Shown: one piece after another, positions 26,984 to 34,992 of the stretch
Numbering within the stretch: the stretch's first letter is position 1
How the letters are laid out: the number at the start of each line of letters is the position of its first letter
Assembly (NCBI GenBank): GCA_026398875.1
Contig: JAPLSB010000011.1
Span: 1-64,000, forward strand
Length of the DNA stretch: 64,000 bases
Source: Gammaproteobacteria bacterium
GTDB lineage: Bacteria; Pseudomonadota; Gammaproteobacteria; Nevskiales; Nevskiaceae
Reading direction: 5' to 3'
The notes under the pieces: generated by a model
Told to the model about the DNA's origin: nothing
The model's database searches: none
What the model saw: the letters and a program-made list of their open reading frames with translations, nothing else
Translations under genes and position numbers: made by a program

Positions 26984-28511
26984 CGGTGCAGTCCTCGCTG
27001 GCGACAGCGGCCGGCAGCCGCATGATGAACTCGGCACCGCCGCCGGTGCCGCGCTGGTAGCGCAGATCGCCATCATGCGCGCGCATCAGCGACTGGCAGA
27101 TCGACAGCCCCAGCCCCATGCCTTCGGCCTTGGTGGTGAAGAACGGCTCGAACAGATGATCCTCCACCTCGCGGCGCAGCCCTGGCCCGCTGTCGCGAAC
27201 GCGGATTTCGACGGTCCCGCTGTCGACCGCCTCGGCCGTGACATCGACGGTATCCCCGTGTGCCGACTCGGCCATCGCTTCAATGCCGTTGCGGATCAGG
27301 TTCAGCAGCACCTGCTGGATCTGCACGCCGTCGCCGGCGATTGGCGGCAGACCGGCCGAGACCCGCGTCTGCAGCCGCCAGCCACGGGCGCGCAGCTCGA
27401 ACTCGACCAGCCGTGCGACTTCGGCGATCAGTGACGCGCAGTCCAGCGGTTCGCGCACGGCATCGCGGCGTCGCGTCAGGTTGCGCAGCCCGCGAATCAC
27501 CTGTCCGGCCCGCTCGGCCTGGGCGGCGATCTTGTCGAGAATCGCAGCGAGTTCGGCCGGATCGCTGTGACCGGACAACACGAAACGGCGTGCCGCGTTC
27601 GCATAGTTGGCGATCGCGGTCAGCGGCTGGTTCACCTCGTGGGCAATGCCGCTGACCATTTCGCCGAGCGTGCCGATCCGCGACACATGGGCGAGCCGCG
27701 TGCGCAAGTCCTCGGCCTCGCGGGTGGCCTCGAACAGCTGGCTGCGATCGACGATTTCGCAGATCGCCAGCAGCGGCCGGCCATCGATCGCGTGCGCGAC
27801 GCCGGTGTGCAGCAGCGCTGGCAGCGCGCTGCCGTCCTGCCGACGGTAGCGGACATCGCGGCTCCAGCCGCTGCCGCGACCGGCCATCGCGTCGGCCAGC
27901 GCTGCCTCGACGATGGCGCGGTCGTCGTCGATCAGCAGCTCGCCGTGCCGGCGTCCGCGCAGCGCATCGGCATCGTGGCCCAGCAGCAGCGCGCAGGCGC
28001 GGTTGGCGTCGACGATGCGGCCCTCGGCGTCGAGGATCGCCAGTGCGGTCGGCGTCTGCTCGAAGATCAGCCGCAGCTCCTCGGTCGTCCGCCGCAGCTC
28101 GGCTTCCTGCGCCTTGCGTTCAGTGATGTCGCGAAGGATGCCGACGAAGCCATGCGTGCTGCCGCTGACGAACTCGCCAACCGACAGATCGATCGGGAAC
28201 GTCGAACCATCGCGCCGCTGCGCCATCACTTCACGGCCGATGCCGATGATCCGGCGCTGTCCGGTATCGAGATAGCGATGCATGTAGCCATCGTGCTCGG
28301 CGCGATACGGGGCCGGCATCAGGATCGACACCGCCGCGCCGGCAACCTCGTGCTCGCGCCAGCCGAACACCTGCTCGGCAGCGGCATTGAAGCCGGTGAT
28401 CCGGCCGTCGCGGTCGATCAGCACGATCGGGTCGACCGCTGCCGCGAACAGCGCGCCGAAACGATCGCCGGACACGCGGGACGGGCGCTGGGCGGCGGAT
28501 TTTCTCGGCAT
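26976..28511 (-). CDS. fixL: FixL-type haem-PAS oxygen-sensing histidine kinase
   Basis: This 511-residue soluble kinase has two PAS domains (about 15-130 and 140-255), an H-box IAHEVNQPLTAI and an HATPase domain with N, G1 and G2 boxes (LNLIRNGIEAM, RDSGPGL, GMGLGLSI). PAS-1 matches the Bradyrhizobium FixL haem pocket. H73 aligns with proximal His200, R79 with R206, I88 with I215 and R93 with the distal R220 (phrase IIGIGR). It should therefore bind haem and be inhibited by oxygen. ATG 28511 is chosen; the open frame continues upstream across the FNR box and the desaturase gene. It pairs with fixJ. Confidence 0.9.
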   Translation of the reverse strand: MPRKSAAQRPSRVSGDRFGALFAAAVDPIVLIDRDGRITGFNAAAEQVFGWREHEVAGAAVSILMPAPYRAEHDGYMHRYLDTGQRRIIGIGREVMAQRRDGSTFPIDLSVGEFVSGSTHGFVGILRDITERKAQEAELRRTTEELRLIFEQTPTALAILDAEGRIVDANRACALLLGHDADALRGRRHGELLIDDDRAIVEAALADAMAGRGSGWSRDVRYRRQDGSALPALLHTGVAHAIDGRPLLAICEIVDRSQLFEATREAEDLRTRLAHVSRIGTLGEMVSGIAHEVNQPLTAIANYANAARRFVLSGHSDPAELAAILDKIAAQAERAGQVIRGLRNLTRRRDAVREPLDCASLIAEVARLVEFELRARGWRLQTRVSAGLPPIAGDGVQIQQVLLNLIRNGIEAMAESAHGDTVDVTAEAVDSGTVEIRVRDSGPGLRREVEDHLFEPFFTTKAEGMGLGLSICQSLMRAHDGDLRYQRGTGGGAEFIMRLPAAVASEDCTDA

Positions 28512-28562
28512 GACGGCGGCGGCGCGATACGAGGACCGGGGGCGTACCGGATTGTAGCCAGC

Positions 28563-28576
28563 TTGATCCAGATCAA
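28563..28576. promoter_or_regulatory. Perfect FNR/ANR box between fixL and the desaturase gene
   Basis: TTGATCCAGATCAA is an exact match to the FNR consensus TTGATNNNNATCAA. It lies in the 117-base divergent region, centred 59.5 bases from the desaturase start and 58.5 from the fixL start. A start site 41.5 bases away would leave leaders of under 20 bases on either side, so one or both genes could be controlled from it. Confidence 0.85.
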
Positions 28577-28628
28577 GGCGGCCATCGGGCGAATGGGTCT
28601 CACTGAGCGCCCCATCGAGGAGCTCGAG

Positions 28629-29600
28629 ATGAACCCCTGTTGCCGCCCCACTGCATTTTCCGCCCAACTGCAGGTCCTCGCCGATGCCGCACCTGCGGTC
28701 GCAGCGCTGATCGACCGGCACGAGGCCAGCCGGCTCGACTGGCTGCCCGGCGAACTGGTCGACTTCAGCGACGACGACCAGCTTCCGGCGCTGCGCGAAC
28801 TGCGCGATCGCGCGCGCGGCCTCGATCCGGCGATCAAGGTATCGGTGATGCTGAACCTGCTGACCGAGGAAGGCCTGCCGCATTTCCACCGGATCATTTC
28901 CGAACATGTCGGCAGTCAGGCGATCTGGCAGCGCTGGACCCGGCTGTGGACCGCCGAGGAAGATCGGCATGGCAACGTGATGCGGGACTACGCTCGCGAC
29001 GCCGCGCTGTTCGAGCCGGGCGCGCTCGACCGACTGCAGTTCGACTTCCTCGACGCCGGCTTCGATCCGGACTGGGCGGGCAGCCCGTACCGGCTGCTTG
29101 CCTACACCAGCCTGCAGGAACGGGCAACGCAGGTTTCGCACGCCAACACCGCCCGGCTCGCGGCTGCCCACGAGCCGCTGCTGCAGAAAGTGCTGGCCCG
29201 GCTGGCCGGCGACGAGGCGCGGCATTGCGCGTTCTATCGCGATGCCTTCGCGCTGGCGCTGGCAGCCGATCCCGACGCTGCGCTGCTGGAACTGGCCAGC
29301 GTGGCGCCGAAGCTGTCGATGCCCGGCGGCACGATCGCCGGCTTCCAGATGATGGCCGAAGTCGAACGCCAGGCCGGCGTGTTCGGGCCACGCGAATACG
29401 CGGCACTGGTCAGCGAATCGCTGAGCCACTGGGCGATCGGGGATGTCGAGCCGCACGGCAGCGAAGCCCGGCGCGCGCGCGACGCACTGATGGCGCTGCC
29501 GGCACGACTGAGCGCCCTCGCCGATCGGCTCGAACATCGGCGTCAGCTGAAGACCTTCGAATTCGCATTCCTGCGCGACCGGCTTGCGGCATTGGTCTGA
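28629..29600 (+). CDS. Acyl-ACP desaturase family diiron enzyme
   Basis: This 323-residue ferritin-like protein has the diiron ligand motifs of the stearoyl-ACP desaturase family: EEDRHG around residue 112 and DEARHC around 195. It would introduce a double bond into acyl chains using O2 and reductant. ATG 28629 follows GAGGAG at 28617-28622. It is divergent from fixL with a perfect FNR box between them, so expression is probably tied to oxygen availability. The exact substrate (ACP-linked or other acyl thioester) is not readable. Confidence 0.85.
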   Translation: MNPCCRPTAFSAQLQVLADAAPAVAALIDRHEASRLDWLPGELVDFSDDDQLPALRELRDRARGLDPAIKVSVMLNLLTEEGLPHFHRIISEHVGSQAIWQRWTRLWTAEEDRHGNVMRDYARDAALFEPGALDRLQFDFLDAGFDPDWAGSPYRLLAYTSLQERATQVSHANTARLAAAHEPLLQKVLARLAGDEARHCAFYRDAFALALAADPDAALLELASVAPKLSMPGGTIAGFQMMAEVERQAGVFGPREYAALVSESLSHWAIGDVEPHGSEARRARDALMALPARLSALADRLEHRRQLKTFEFAFLRDRLAALV

Positions 29601-29607
29601 CCCGGAA

Positions 29608-29635
29608 CACCGCCGCGCCTGCTGGCGCGGCGGTG
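29608..29635. terminator. 12-bp perfect hairpin between convergent genes
   Basis: CACCGCCGCGCC and GGCGCGGCGGTG form a perfect 12-bp stem with a TGCT loop between the convergent desaturase and ompW genes. No T-run is present on either strand. Position and stability suggest a shared transcription end point. Confidence 0.6.
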
Positions 29636-29665
29636 CAGCGGCAGCGGTACCGGTACCAGCAACAA

Positions 29666-30277
29666 TCAGAACCGGTAGGTCGCGGTGACGCCGTACAGCA
29701 GCGGATTGATCTTGACCTTGCCGATCGGCGAGCCATCGACGCTGGCATCCGGCTCGATCTGCAGGTAGCGGAGATCGGCGCCGACCGCCCAGTCGGCACT
29801 GATGTGCCAGTCGACGCCGGCCTGGGCGGCGACACCCCAGGTGTTCGACAGCTGCAGCCGTGCGCCGGGCAGCGCCTCGCGGAAGAACAGCGTCCGATTG
29901 ATGCCGAGGCCCACGAACGGATCGATCACGGCGTCGCCCAGCGGGTGGTACTGCAGGCTCAGCGCCGGCGGCAGGTGCTGTGTCGACGCTACGCGGCTGC
30001 CGTTGATCGCGATCCCCTGCGTGACCGGCAATGCCGCGAGCAGATCGACGGTGAATCGCTCGCAGATCCGGTAATCGACATTGAACGTCACGGCCGCCTT
30101 GCTGCGGATGGTGATATCGCCGGCAGCGGTATCGCTGGTGCCGCCGACCGAATCGACGTCATGGCCACCGAGCCGCAGCGACCACGGCCGGGCCTGATCG
30201 AAGCAGGCGGCGTGGCTGGCGAGCGGTGCCAGCATCAGGCTGCTGGCAAGGACGGGAATCAGGGTCTTCAAGGTCAT
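29666..30277 (-). CDS. ompW: OmpW-family outer-membrane protein
   Basis: This 203-residue protein has a signal peptide (1-20, ending SHAACF). An eight-stranded barrel ends in an outer-membrane phenylalanine (ATYRF). OmpW-type segments are VDYRICERFTVDLLAALPV, FVGLGINRTLFF and SADWAVGADLRYLQIEP. OmpW forms a small hydrophobic channel; in E. coli its gene is FNR-controlled. A matching FNR-like box lies 69 bases upstream. ATG 30277 is selected because it starts the signal peptide; the frame extends to 30319. Confidence 0.88.
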   Translation of the reverse strand: MTLKTLIPVLASSLMLAPLASHAACFDQARPWSLRLGGHDVDSVGGTSDTAAGDITIRSKAAVTFNVDYRICERFTVDLLAALPVTQGIAINGSRVASTQHLPPALSLQYHPLGDAVIDPFVGLGINRTLFFREALPGARLQLSNTWGVAAQAGVDWHISADWAVGADLRYLQIEPDASVDGSPIGKVKINPLLYGVTATYRF

Positions 30278-30345
30278 GGCAGCGTCTTCGGACAGGCATC
30301 GGACTGATGTCGCCACCATCGTCGCGGCATGCCGGGCGTGCCGCC

Positions 30346-30359
30346 TTGACCCTGATCAT
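30346..30359 (-). promoter_or_regulatory. FNR-type box upstream of ompW
   Basis: TTGACCCTGATCAT matches the FNR consensus with one change in each half-site. Its centre is 75.5 bases from the ompW start, so a class-II start site would give a leader of about 34 bases. Control of ompW by FNR is established in E. coli, which supports function here. Confidence 0.6.
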
Positions 30360-30399
30360 TGCACCGTGGCGCGTTCGTCCATCGCCACGGGCTGCAGGC

Positions 30400-30425
30400 A
30401 AAAAAAGGCGGCCGCGAGGGCCGCC
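30400..30425 (-). terminator. Terminator of the universal stress protein gene
   Basis: Read on the minus strand, GGCGGCC and GGCCGCC arms with a 5-base loop are followed by a run of seven T. This is a standard factor-independent terminator about 50 bases past the stress-protein stop. Confidence 0.8.
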
Positions 30426-30476
30426 GAAATGCGATATCGCCGTTGCGCGGCGAACGCGGGGAGACGTGTGATGCCC

Positions 30477-31472
30477 TTAGGTCACGATGTCCGCATGCGG
30501 GGCGCGCTGCGGCAGCCGGCGGGTGCGCTTGGTCGGCGCATCGGAAGGCAGATCGAAATCGTTCGGCTTGATCAGCAGCACATCGCAGTTCAGCCGGCGC
30601 AGCAGCGCTTCAGCGGTCGAACCGAACAGCAACCGGTCGATCGTCGAGTGATAGGCCGAGCCGATCACCACGAGATCGATCGCGTGCTGGGCCGCCAGCG
30701 CGGCGATGCCATCCGCTGCCTCGAGCCGGCGCGTGCGCAGCACCTGCGTCGGCTGCAGGTGATGGCGGATGGCGAAACGCTTCAGCTGATCGGCGTGCGC
30801 CGCATCCATCAGTTCCCAGGTGTGGGCGACGAAGCCGGCGTCATAGCTGCCCAGCGGCAGGCACGAAAAAACCGAGCCGACGCTCAGCCGTCCGCCGTCG
30901 CCAACCAGACTCGCGCGGCCGGCGGACAGCAGCTGGTCGTTCAGCGCCGCCGCAGCCCCTTGCACGGCCACGTCGACCGCGGCCAGCACCTGCATGGGCA
31001 GCTGCTTCGATTGCGGATGGACCAGCATCAGCGGTGCAGCAGCAAGCCGGATCAGCTTCCAGTCCGCCGAGGACGGGCGCAGAAGGCCGGCCTTGGTTCC
31101 GCTGTCGCCCGGTTCGCAGTCGACATCCTTGATCACCAGATCCGGTCGCAGCGCCCGGATGCGCGCGGCAATGGCGCGGACCGGATCGCGGGCCCAGCTG
31201 ACATCGCATTCGACGCGGAGGCCGTTGTCGGCGAGGCCGCGAGCGACGTCGGTCAATGCCTTCAGCCGCTCATCGAGAAAATCGCGGCGCGCACGGTCCG
31301 CGACTTCCGCGCCGAACACGGTGCCGGCGTAGTCGATCGGCTCGTAGTGATCGAAGATTTCCAGATGCAGCGTCGCGCGATCGCGCCGGGCATAGGCCAT
31401 TGCCCGATGCAGGGCGGGTCCTGGCCGGGCATCGGCCGCCATCAGCACGAGGATGGTTCTCAGCGTGTTCAT
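30477..31472 (-). CDS. uspE: Tandem universal stress protein, UspE-like
   Basis: This 331-residue cytoplasmic protein has two Usp domains (about 1-150 and 155-310). The C-terminal domain ends in [20 protein letters not shown], the UspE-type nucleotide-site motif. A Lys/Arg-rich tail of about 25 residues follows. In pseudomonads such proteins belong to the ANR regulon and aid anaerobic survival. The gene is divergent from ccoN with a shared FNR-type box between them. Confidence 0.88.
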   Translation of the reverse strand: MNTLRTILVLMAADARPGPALHRAMAYARRDRATLHLEIFDHYEPIDYAGTVFGAEVADRARRDFLDERLKALTDVARGLADNGLRVECDVSWARDPVRAIAARIRALRPDLVIKDVDCEPGDSGTKAGLLRPSSADWKLIRLAAAPLMLVHPQSKQLPMQVLAAVDVAVQGAAAALNDQLLSAGRASLVGDGGRLSVGSVFSCLPLGSYDAGFVAHTWELMDAAHADQLKRFAIRHHLQPTQVLRTRRLEAADGIAALAAQHAIDLVVIGSAYHSTIDRLLFGSTAEALLRRLNCDVLLIKPNDFDLPSDAPTKRTRRLPQRAPHADIVT

Positions 31473-31534
31473 CGGGCGGCACCGGTTGCGAGTCTCGATG
31501 TCGCGCAGTGTCCCGATCGCCGATCCATCGCGCC

Positions 31535-31548
31535 TTGACCCAGATCAA
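31535..31548. promoter_or_regulatory. FNR-type box between the stress-protein gene and ccoN
   Basis: TTGACCCAGATCAA differs from the FNR consensus at one position. Its centre lies 62.5 bases before ccoN and 69.5 before the stress-protein gene. Class-II start sites would leave leaders of about 21 and 28 bases, so one box may activate both directions. Confidence 0.8.
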
Positions 31549-31603
31549 GGCGGCCATGCGCCGCTGCGCCGATCCTGCCTGCCATCGACGCAGGGGATTG
31601 ACC

Positions 31604-33058
31604 ATGAGTGAGCAGCGCGGCACCGCAGCAGCAAGCGTGCAATACGAGGACCGGGCGATTCGCGGCTTCGCCGTGATGACCGTCGTCTGGGGGATCGTCG
31701 GCATGACCGTCGGCGTCTGGCTGGCCGCCCAGCTGATGTGGCCGGCACTGAATTTCGACACGCCGTGGCTGACCTACAGCCGGCTGCGGCCGCTGCACAC
31801 CAACGCGGTGATCTTCGCGTTCGGCGGCAGTGCCTTGTTTGCATCGAGCTACTGGTGCGTGCAGCGCACCTGTCGCGCGGCACTGTTCCTGCCGAAGCTC
31901 GCCAACTTCACGTTCTGGGGCTGGATGCTGGTGATCGTGCTGGCGGCGGTCACGCTGCCGCTCGGCATCACCCAGGGCAAGGAGTACGCGGAGCTGGAAT
32001 GGCCGATCGACATCCTGATCGCGATCGTCTGGGTCGCCTACGGCGTGGTGTTCTTCGGCACCGTTGCCAAGAGAACGGTCAGCCACATCTACGTGGCGAA
32101 CTGGTTCTTCGGTGCGTTCATCATCGCCGTGGCGCTGCTGCACATCATCAACAGCATCGCGATCCCGTTCAGCTGGACCCACTCGTACTCCGCGTACAGC
32201 GGTGCCACCGACGCGATGGTCCAGTGGTGGTACGGCCACAACGCGGTCGGCTTTTTCCTGACCGCCGGCTTCCTCGGGATGATGTATTACTTCGTGCCCA
32301 AGCAGGTCGGCCGGCCGATCTACTCGTACCGGCTGTCGATCGTCCATTTCTGGGCGCTGATCGCGGTCTACATGTGGGCCGGTCCGCATCACCTGCACTA
32401 CACCGCGCTGCCGGACTGGGTGCAGTCGATCGGCATGGCGTTCTCGCTGATCCTGCTGGCGCCGAGCTGGGGCGGCATGATCAATGGCGTGATGACGCTC
32501 AGCGGTGCCTGGCACAAGCTGCGTGACGATCCGATCCTGAAGTTCCTGATCGTGTCCTTGAGCTTCTACGGCATGTCGACCTTCGAAGGTCCGATGATGT
32601 CGATCAAGACCGTCAACGCGCTGTCCCACTACACCGACTGGGGCATCGGCCACGTCCACAGCGGTGCGCTGGGCTGGGTCGCGATGATCTCGATCGGCTC
32701 GATGTACGCGCTGATTCCGCGGGCATTCAATCGGCCGGCGATGTACTCCATTCAGGCCATCAACCTCCACTTCTGGATGTCGACGGTCGGGACCGTGCTC
32801 TACATCACCGCGATGTGGGGCGCCGGGCTGATGCAGGGTCTGATGTGGCGCGCCACCGAAGCCGACGGCACCTTGACCTACAGCTTCGTCGAATCGCTGA
32901 AAGCCACCTATCCGTTCTACGCCGTACGTCTGGCCGGTGGTCTGATGTTCCTCGGCGGCATGTTCGTGATGGCCTGGAACGTCTGGAAAACCCTGGCTCC
33001 GCCGGCCGCGCACGCCCGGTCCCTTGCGCTGACGCCGGCTCGGGAGTCGCACGCATGA
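31604..33058 (+). CDS. ccoN: Cytochrome cbb3 oxidase catalytic subunit I
   Basis: This 484-residue inner-membrane subunit of the high-affinity terminal oxidase has about twelve membrane helices. Haem and CuB histidines are visible in [31 protein letters not shown] and HVHSGALGW. The tyrosine of YMWAGPHH is positioned like the family's cross-linked Tyr (inference). ATG 31604 follows AGGGGA at 31592-31597. It overlaps ccoO by ATGA and heads the operon, downstream of an FNR-type box. Confidence 0.97.
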   Translation: MSEQRGTAAASVQYEDRAIRGFAVMTVVWGIVGMTVGVWLAAQLMWPALNFDTPWLTYSRLRPLHTNAVIFAFGGSALFASSYWCVQRTCRAALFLPKLANFTFWGWMLVIVLAAVTLPLGITQGKEYAELEWPIDILIAIVWVAYGVVFFGTVAKRTVSHIYVANWFFGAFIIAVALLHIINSIAIPFSWTHSYSAYSGATDAMVQWWYGHNAVGFFLTAGFLGMMYYFVPKQVGRPIYSYRLSIVHFWALIAVYMWAGPHHLHYTALPDWVQSIGMAFSLILLAPSWGGMINGVMTLSGAWHKLRDDPILKFLIVSLSFYGMSTFEGPMMSIKTVNALSHYTDWGIGHVHSGALGWVAMISIGSMYALIPRAFNRPAMYSIQAINLHFWMSTVGTVLYITAMWGAGLMQGLMWRATEADGTLTYSFVESLKATYPFYAVRLAGGLMFLGGMFVMAWNVWKTLAPPAAHARSLALTPARESHA

Positions 33059-33684
33059 AACACGAATTCATCGAGAAGAACGTCGGCTGGCTTGCCGTGC
33101 TCACTGCGGTCGCAATCAGCTTCGGAGGTCTGGTCGAGATCGTGCCGCTGATGAACGACAAGTCGGCCATCACCGCTCAGCCCGGCATGCCGGTACGGAC
33201 CGCGCTGGAAGTCGCCGGGCGCGAGGTCTACCTGCGCGAAGGCTGCTACGGCTGCCATTCGCAGATGGTCCGCACGCTGGCCGAGGAAGTACTGCGCTAC
33301 GGCCCGGCCTCGACCGCCGGCGAATCGGTCTGGGATCACCCGTTCCAGTGGGGCTCCAAGCGGACCGGTCCGGATCTGGCGCGTGTCGGAGGACGCTACA
33401 ACGACGAGTGGCATCGCATTCACCTGAACAACCCGCGCGATGTGGTGCCGGAATCGAACATGCCCGGCTATCCGTGGCTGGCCGAGCAAGGCTTCGAAGC
33501 TGGCGAAGTGCCGGCAATGATGCGGGCGCTGAAGCGCGTCGGCGTGCCATTCGACGACGCGGCGATCGCGAAGGCCGATGCCGACGTCGCCGGCAAGACC
33601 AAGGCCGATGCCCTGATCGCGTTCATGCAGTCGCTGCGCTTTCCAAAGCCGCTGCCGGTTGCCACTGCGGAGGCACGTCCATGA
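33055..33684 (+). CDS. ccoO: Cytochrome cbb3 oxidase subunit II
   Basis: This 209-residue monohaem cytochrome c is anchored by one N-terminal helix (about 10-32), with a CYGCH haem site (C64, C67, H68) in the periplasm. It passes electrons from CcoP toward CcoN. Length and motif are typical. ATGA overlaps join it to ccoN before and ccoQ after. Confidence 0.97.
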   Translation: MKHEFIEKNVGWLAVLTAVAISFGGLVEIVPLMNDKSAITAQPGMPVRTALEVAGREVYLREGCYGCHSQMVRTLAEEVLRYGPASTAGESVWDHPFQWGSKRTGPDLARVGGRYNDEWHRIHLNNPRDVVPESNMPGYPWLAEQGFEAGEVPAMMRALKRVGVPFDDAAIAKADADVAGKTKADALIAFMQSLRFPKPLPVATAEARP

Positions 33685-33863
33685 TCAGCGGAATCTTCAC
33701 GCTGGCCGCGATCGGCAGCTTCTTCGGCGTGTGCGCCTGGGCCTATGCCCGCAGGAACACCGATCGCTTTGCCGATGCCTCCCGCCTGCCACTGTCCGAT
33801 GAGCTCCCGCGCTGCGAGCCATCGGCCGATCAACCGTGCTGCTGCCGGGAGAAGTCGTCATGA
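33681..33863 (+). CDS. ccoQ: Cytochrome cbb3 oxidase small subunit
   Basis: This 60-residue protein has one membrane helix (about 3-22, IFTLAAIGSFFGVCAWAYARR) and a cytoplasmic tail. CcoQ stabilises the oxidase complex in known systems. The tail is unusual in ending with a run of three cysteines (QPCCCREKSS), a possible metal-binding feature. It overlaps both neighbours by 4 bases. Confidence 0.88.
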   Translation: MISGIFTLAAIGSFFGVCAWAYARRNTDRFADASRLPLSDELPRCEPSADQPCCCREKSS

Positions 33864-34750
33864 ATGCGTTCTGGAGCATGTTCGTCATCGTCATCTCGGT
33901 GGCGATGATGCTGGCGTGCCTGTGGCTGCTGTTCGCCAATGCCAAGGGCGTACCGGGCGGAACCGGCGAACACGTCTGGGACGACGACCTCCGCGAGTAC
34001 AACAATCCGCTGCCGCGCTGGTGGCTGAACCTGTTCGTGCTCACCGTGCTGTTCGCTGCCGGCTACCTCGCGTTCTACCCGGGGCTCGGCAACCTGTCAG
34101 GACGGCTCGGCTGGACATCGCGCGGTCAGATGGAAGCCGAACTTGCCCATCTCACCGAACACCGTCGTCTGGCCTATGCCCAGCTGAAGACCTTGCCAGT
34201 CAATGCGCTGGCGAAGCACCCGAACGCGCTGTCGCTGGGGCGCGCGGTATTCATGGCCAATTGCGCCGGCTGCCATGGAGCCGATGCGCGCGGCGCGATC
34301 GGCTTTCCGGACCTGACCGACCGCGACTGGAAGTTCGGCGGCACGCCGGACGCGATCGTCACCAGCATCACGCAGGGCCGCGTCGGCATGATGCCGCCGC
34401 TGAACGGCACGCTGTCGGCGGAGGCGCTGCACGACCTGGTCGAGTTCGTGCCGTTCTGGTCCGACGACAGGCTGCCGGCGAAGACCCGGGCCGCAGGCCT
34501 TGCGCAGTTCGCCACCCGCTGCGCCGGCTGCCACGGCGCCGATGGCCGCGGTCTGACCGTACTTGGCAGCCCGAACCTGACCGACGACATCTGGCTCTAC
34601 GGCGGCGGCCGCGAACGCGTGCGACAGGCGATCCTGTTCGGCCGTCATGGCGAGATGCCGGCGCACGACACGCTGCTCGACGCCGACGAGATCCGCGTGG
34701 TCGCCGGCTATGTGTACAGCCTGTCGGCCCACGACGAGTTCGGCCAGTGA
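33860..34750 (+). CDS. ccoP: Cytochrome cbb3 oxidase dihaem subunit III
   Basis: This 296-residue dihaem cytochrome c has two N-terminal helices (about 6-27 and 53-73) and two CAGCH sites (C135-H139 and C221-H225). It receives electrons from soluble cytochromes. GTG 33836 is an alternative start, but ATG 33860 overlaps the ccoQ stop as ATGA and gives the normal N-terminus. Its own stop overlaps the next small gene as GTGA. Confidence 0.96.
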   Translation: MNAFWSMFVIVISVAMMLACLWLLFANAKGVPGGTGEHVWDDDLREYNNPLPRWWLNLFVLTVLFAAGYLAFYPGLGNLSGRLGWTSRGQMEAELAHLTEHRRLAYAQLKTLPVNALAKHPNALSLGRAVFMANCAGCHGADARGAIGFPDLTDRDWKFGGTPDAIVTSITQGRVGMMPPLNGTLSAEALHDLVEFVPFWSDDRLPAKTRAAGLAQFATRCAGCHGADGRGLTVLGSPNLTDDIWLYGGGRERVRQAILFGRHGEMPAHDTLLDADEIRVVAGYVYSLSAHDEFGQ

Positions 34751-34989
34751 GCGGCCGCGCGCGCGACCTGGCGCGGAGACCGCAGCTGCTGCGCGGCGTC
34801 GTGGTCGCGTGGTCGGCATTCGTAGGCGCGGCATTGCTGAGCGTGCTGCTGATCCTCGCTCCGGACAGTTGGCTGCTGCCGCCGGTGGCGATGCGCGATC
34901 AGGCGCTGATGTTCGCGATGCTGTGGCTGGCATCGACCGTGCCGGCCGGGCTGGTGGCGCTACTGCTCGTTCCACGGTCCCGGGGCTGA
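34747..34989 (+). CDS. Small two-helix membrane protein in the cbb3 operon
   Basis: This 80-residue protein starts at a GTG overlapping the ccoP stop by 4 bases and ends 3 bases before ccoG. A basic N-terminus (RARDLARRPQ) precedes two hydrophobic helices (about 17-38 and 52-75) joined by a short loop with Pro and Asp. I do not recognise the family. The tight packing inside the operon indicates a real gene with a role in oxidase assembly, stability or metal delivery; this is inference. Confidence 0.75.
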   Translation: MSGRARDLARRPQLLRGVVVAWSAFVGAALLSVLLILAPDSWLLPPVAMRDQALMFAMLWLASTVPAGLVALLLVPRSRG

Positions 34990-34992
34990 TCG

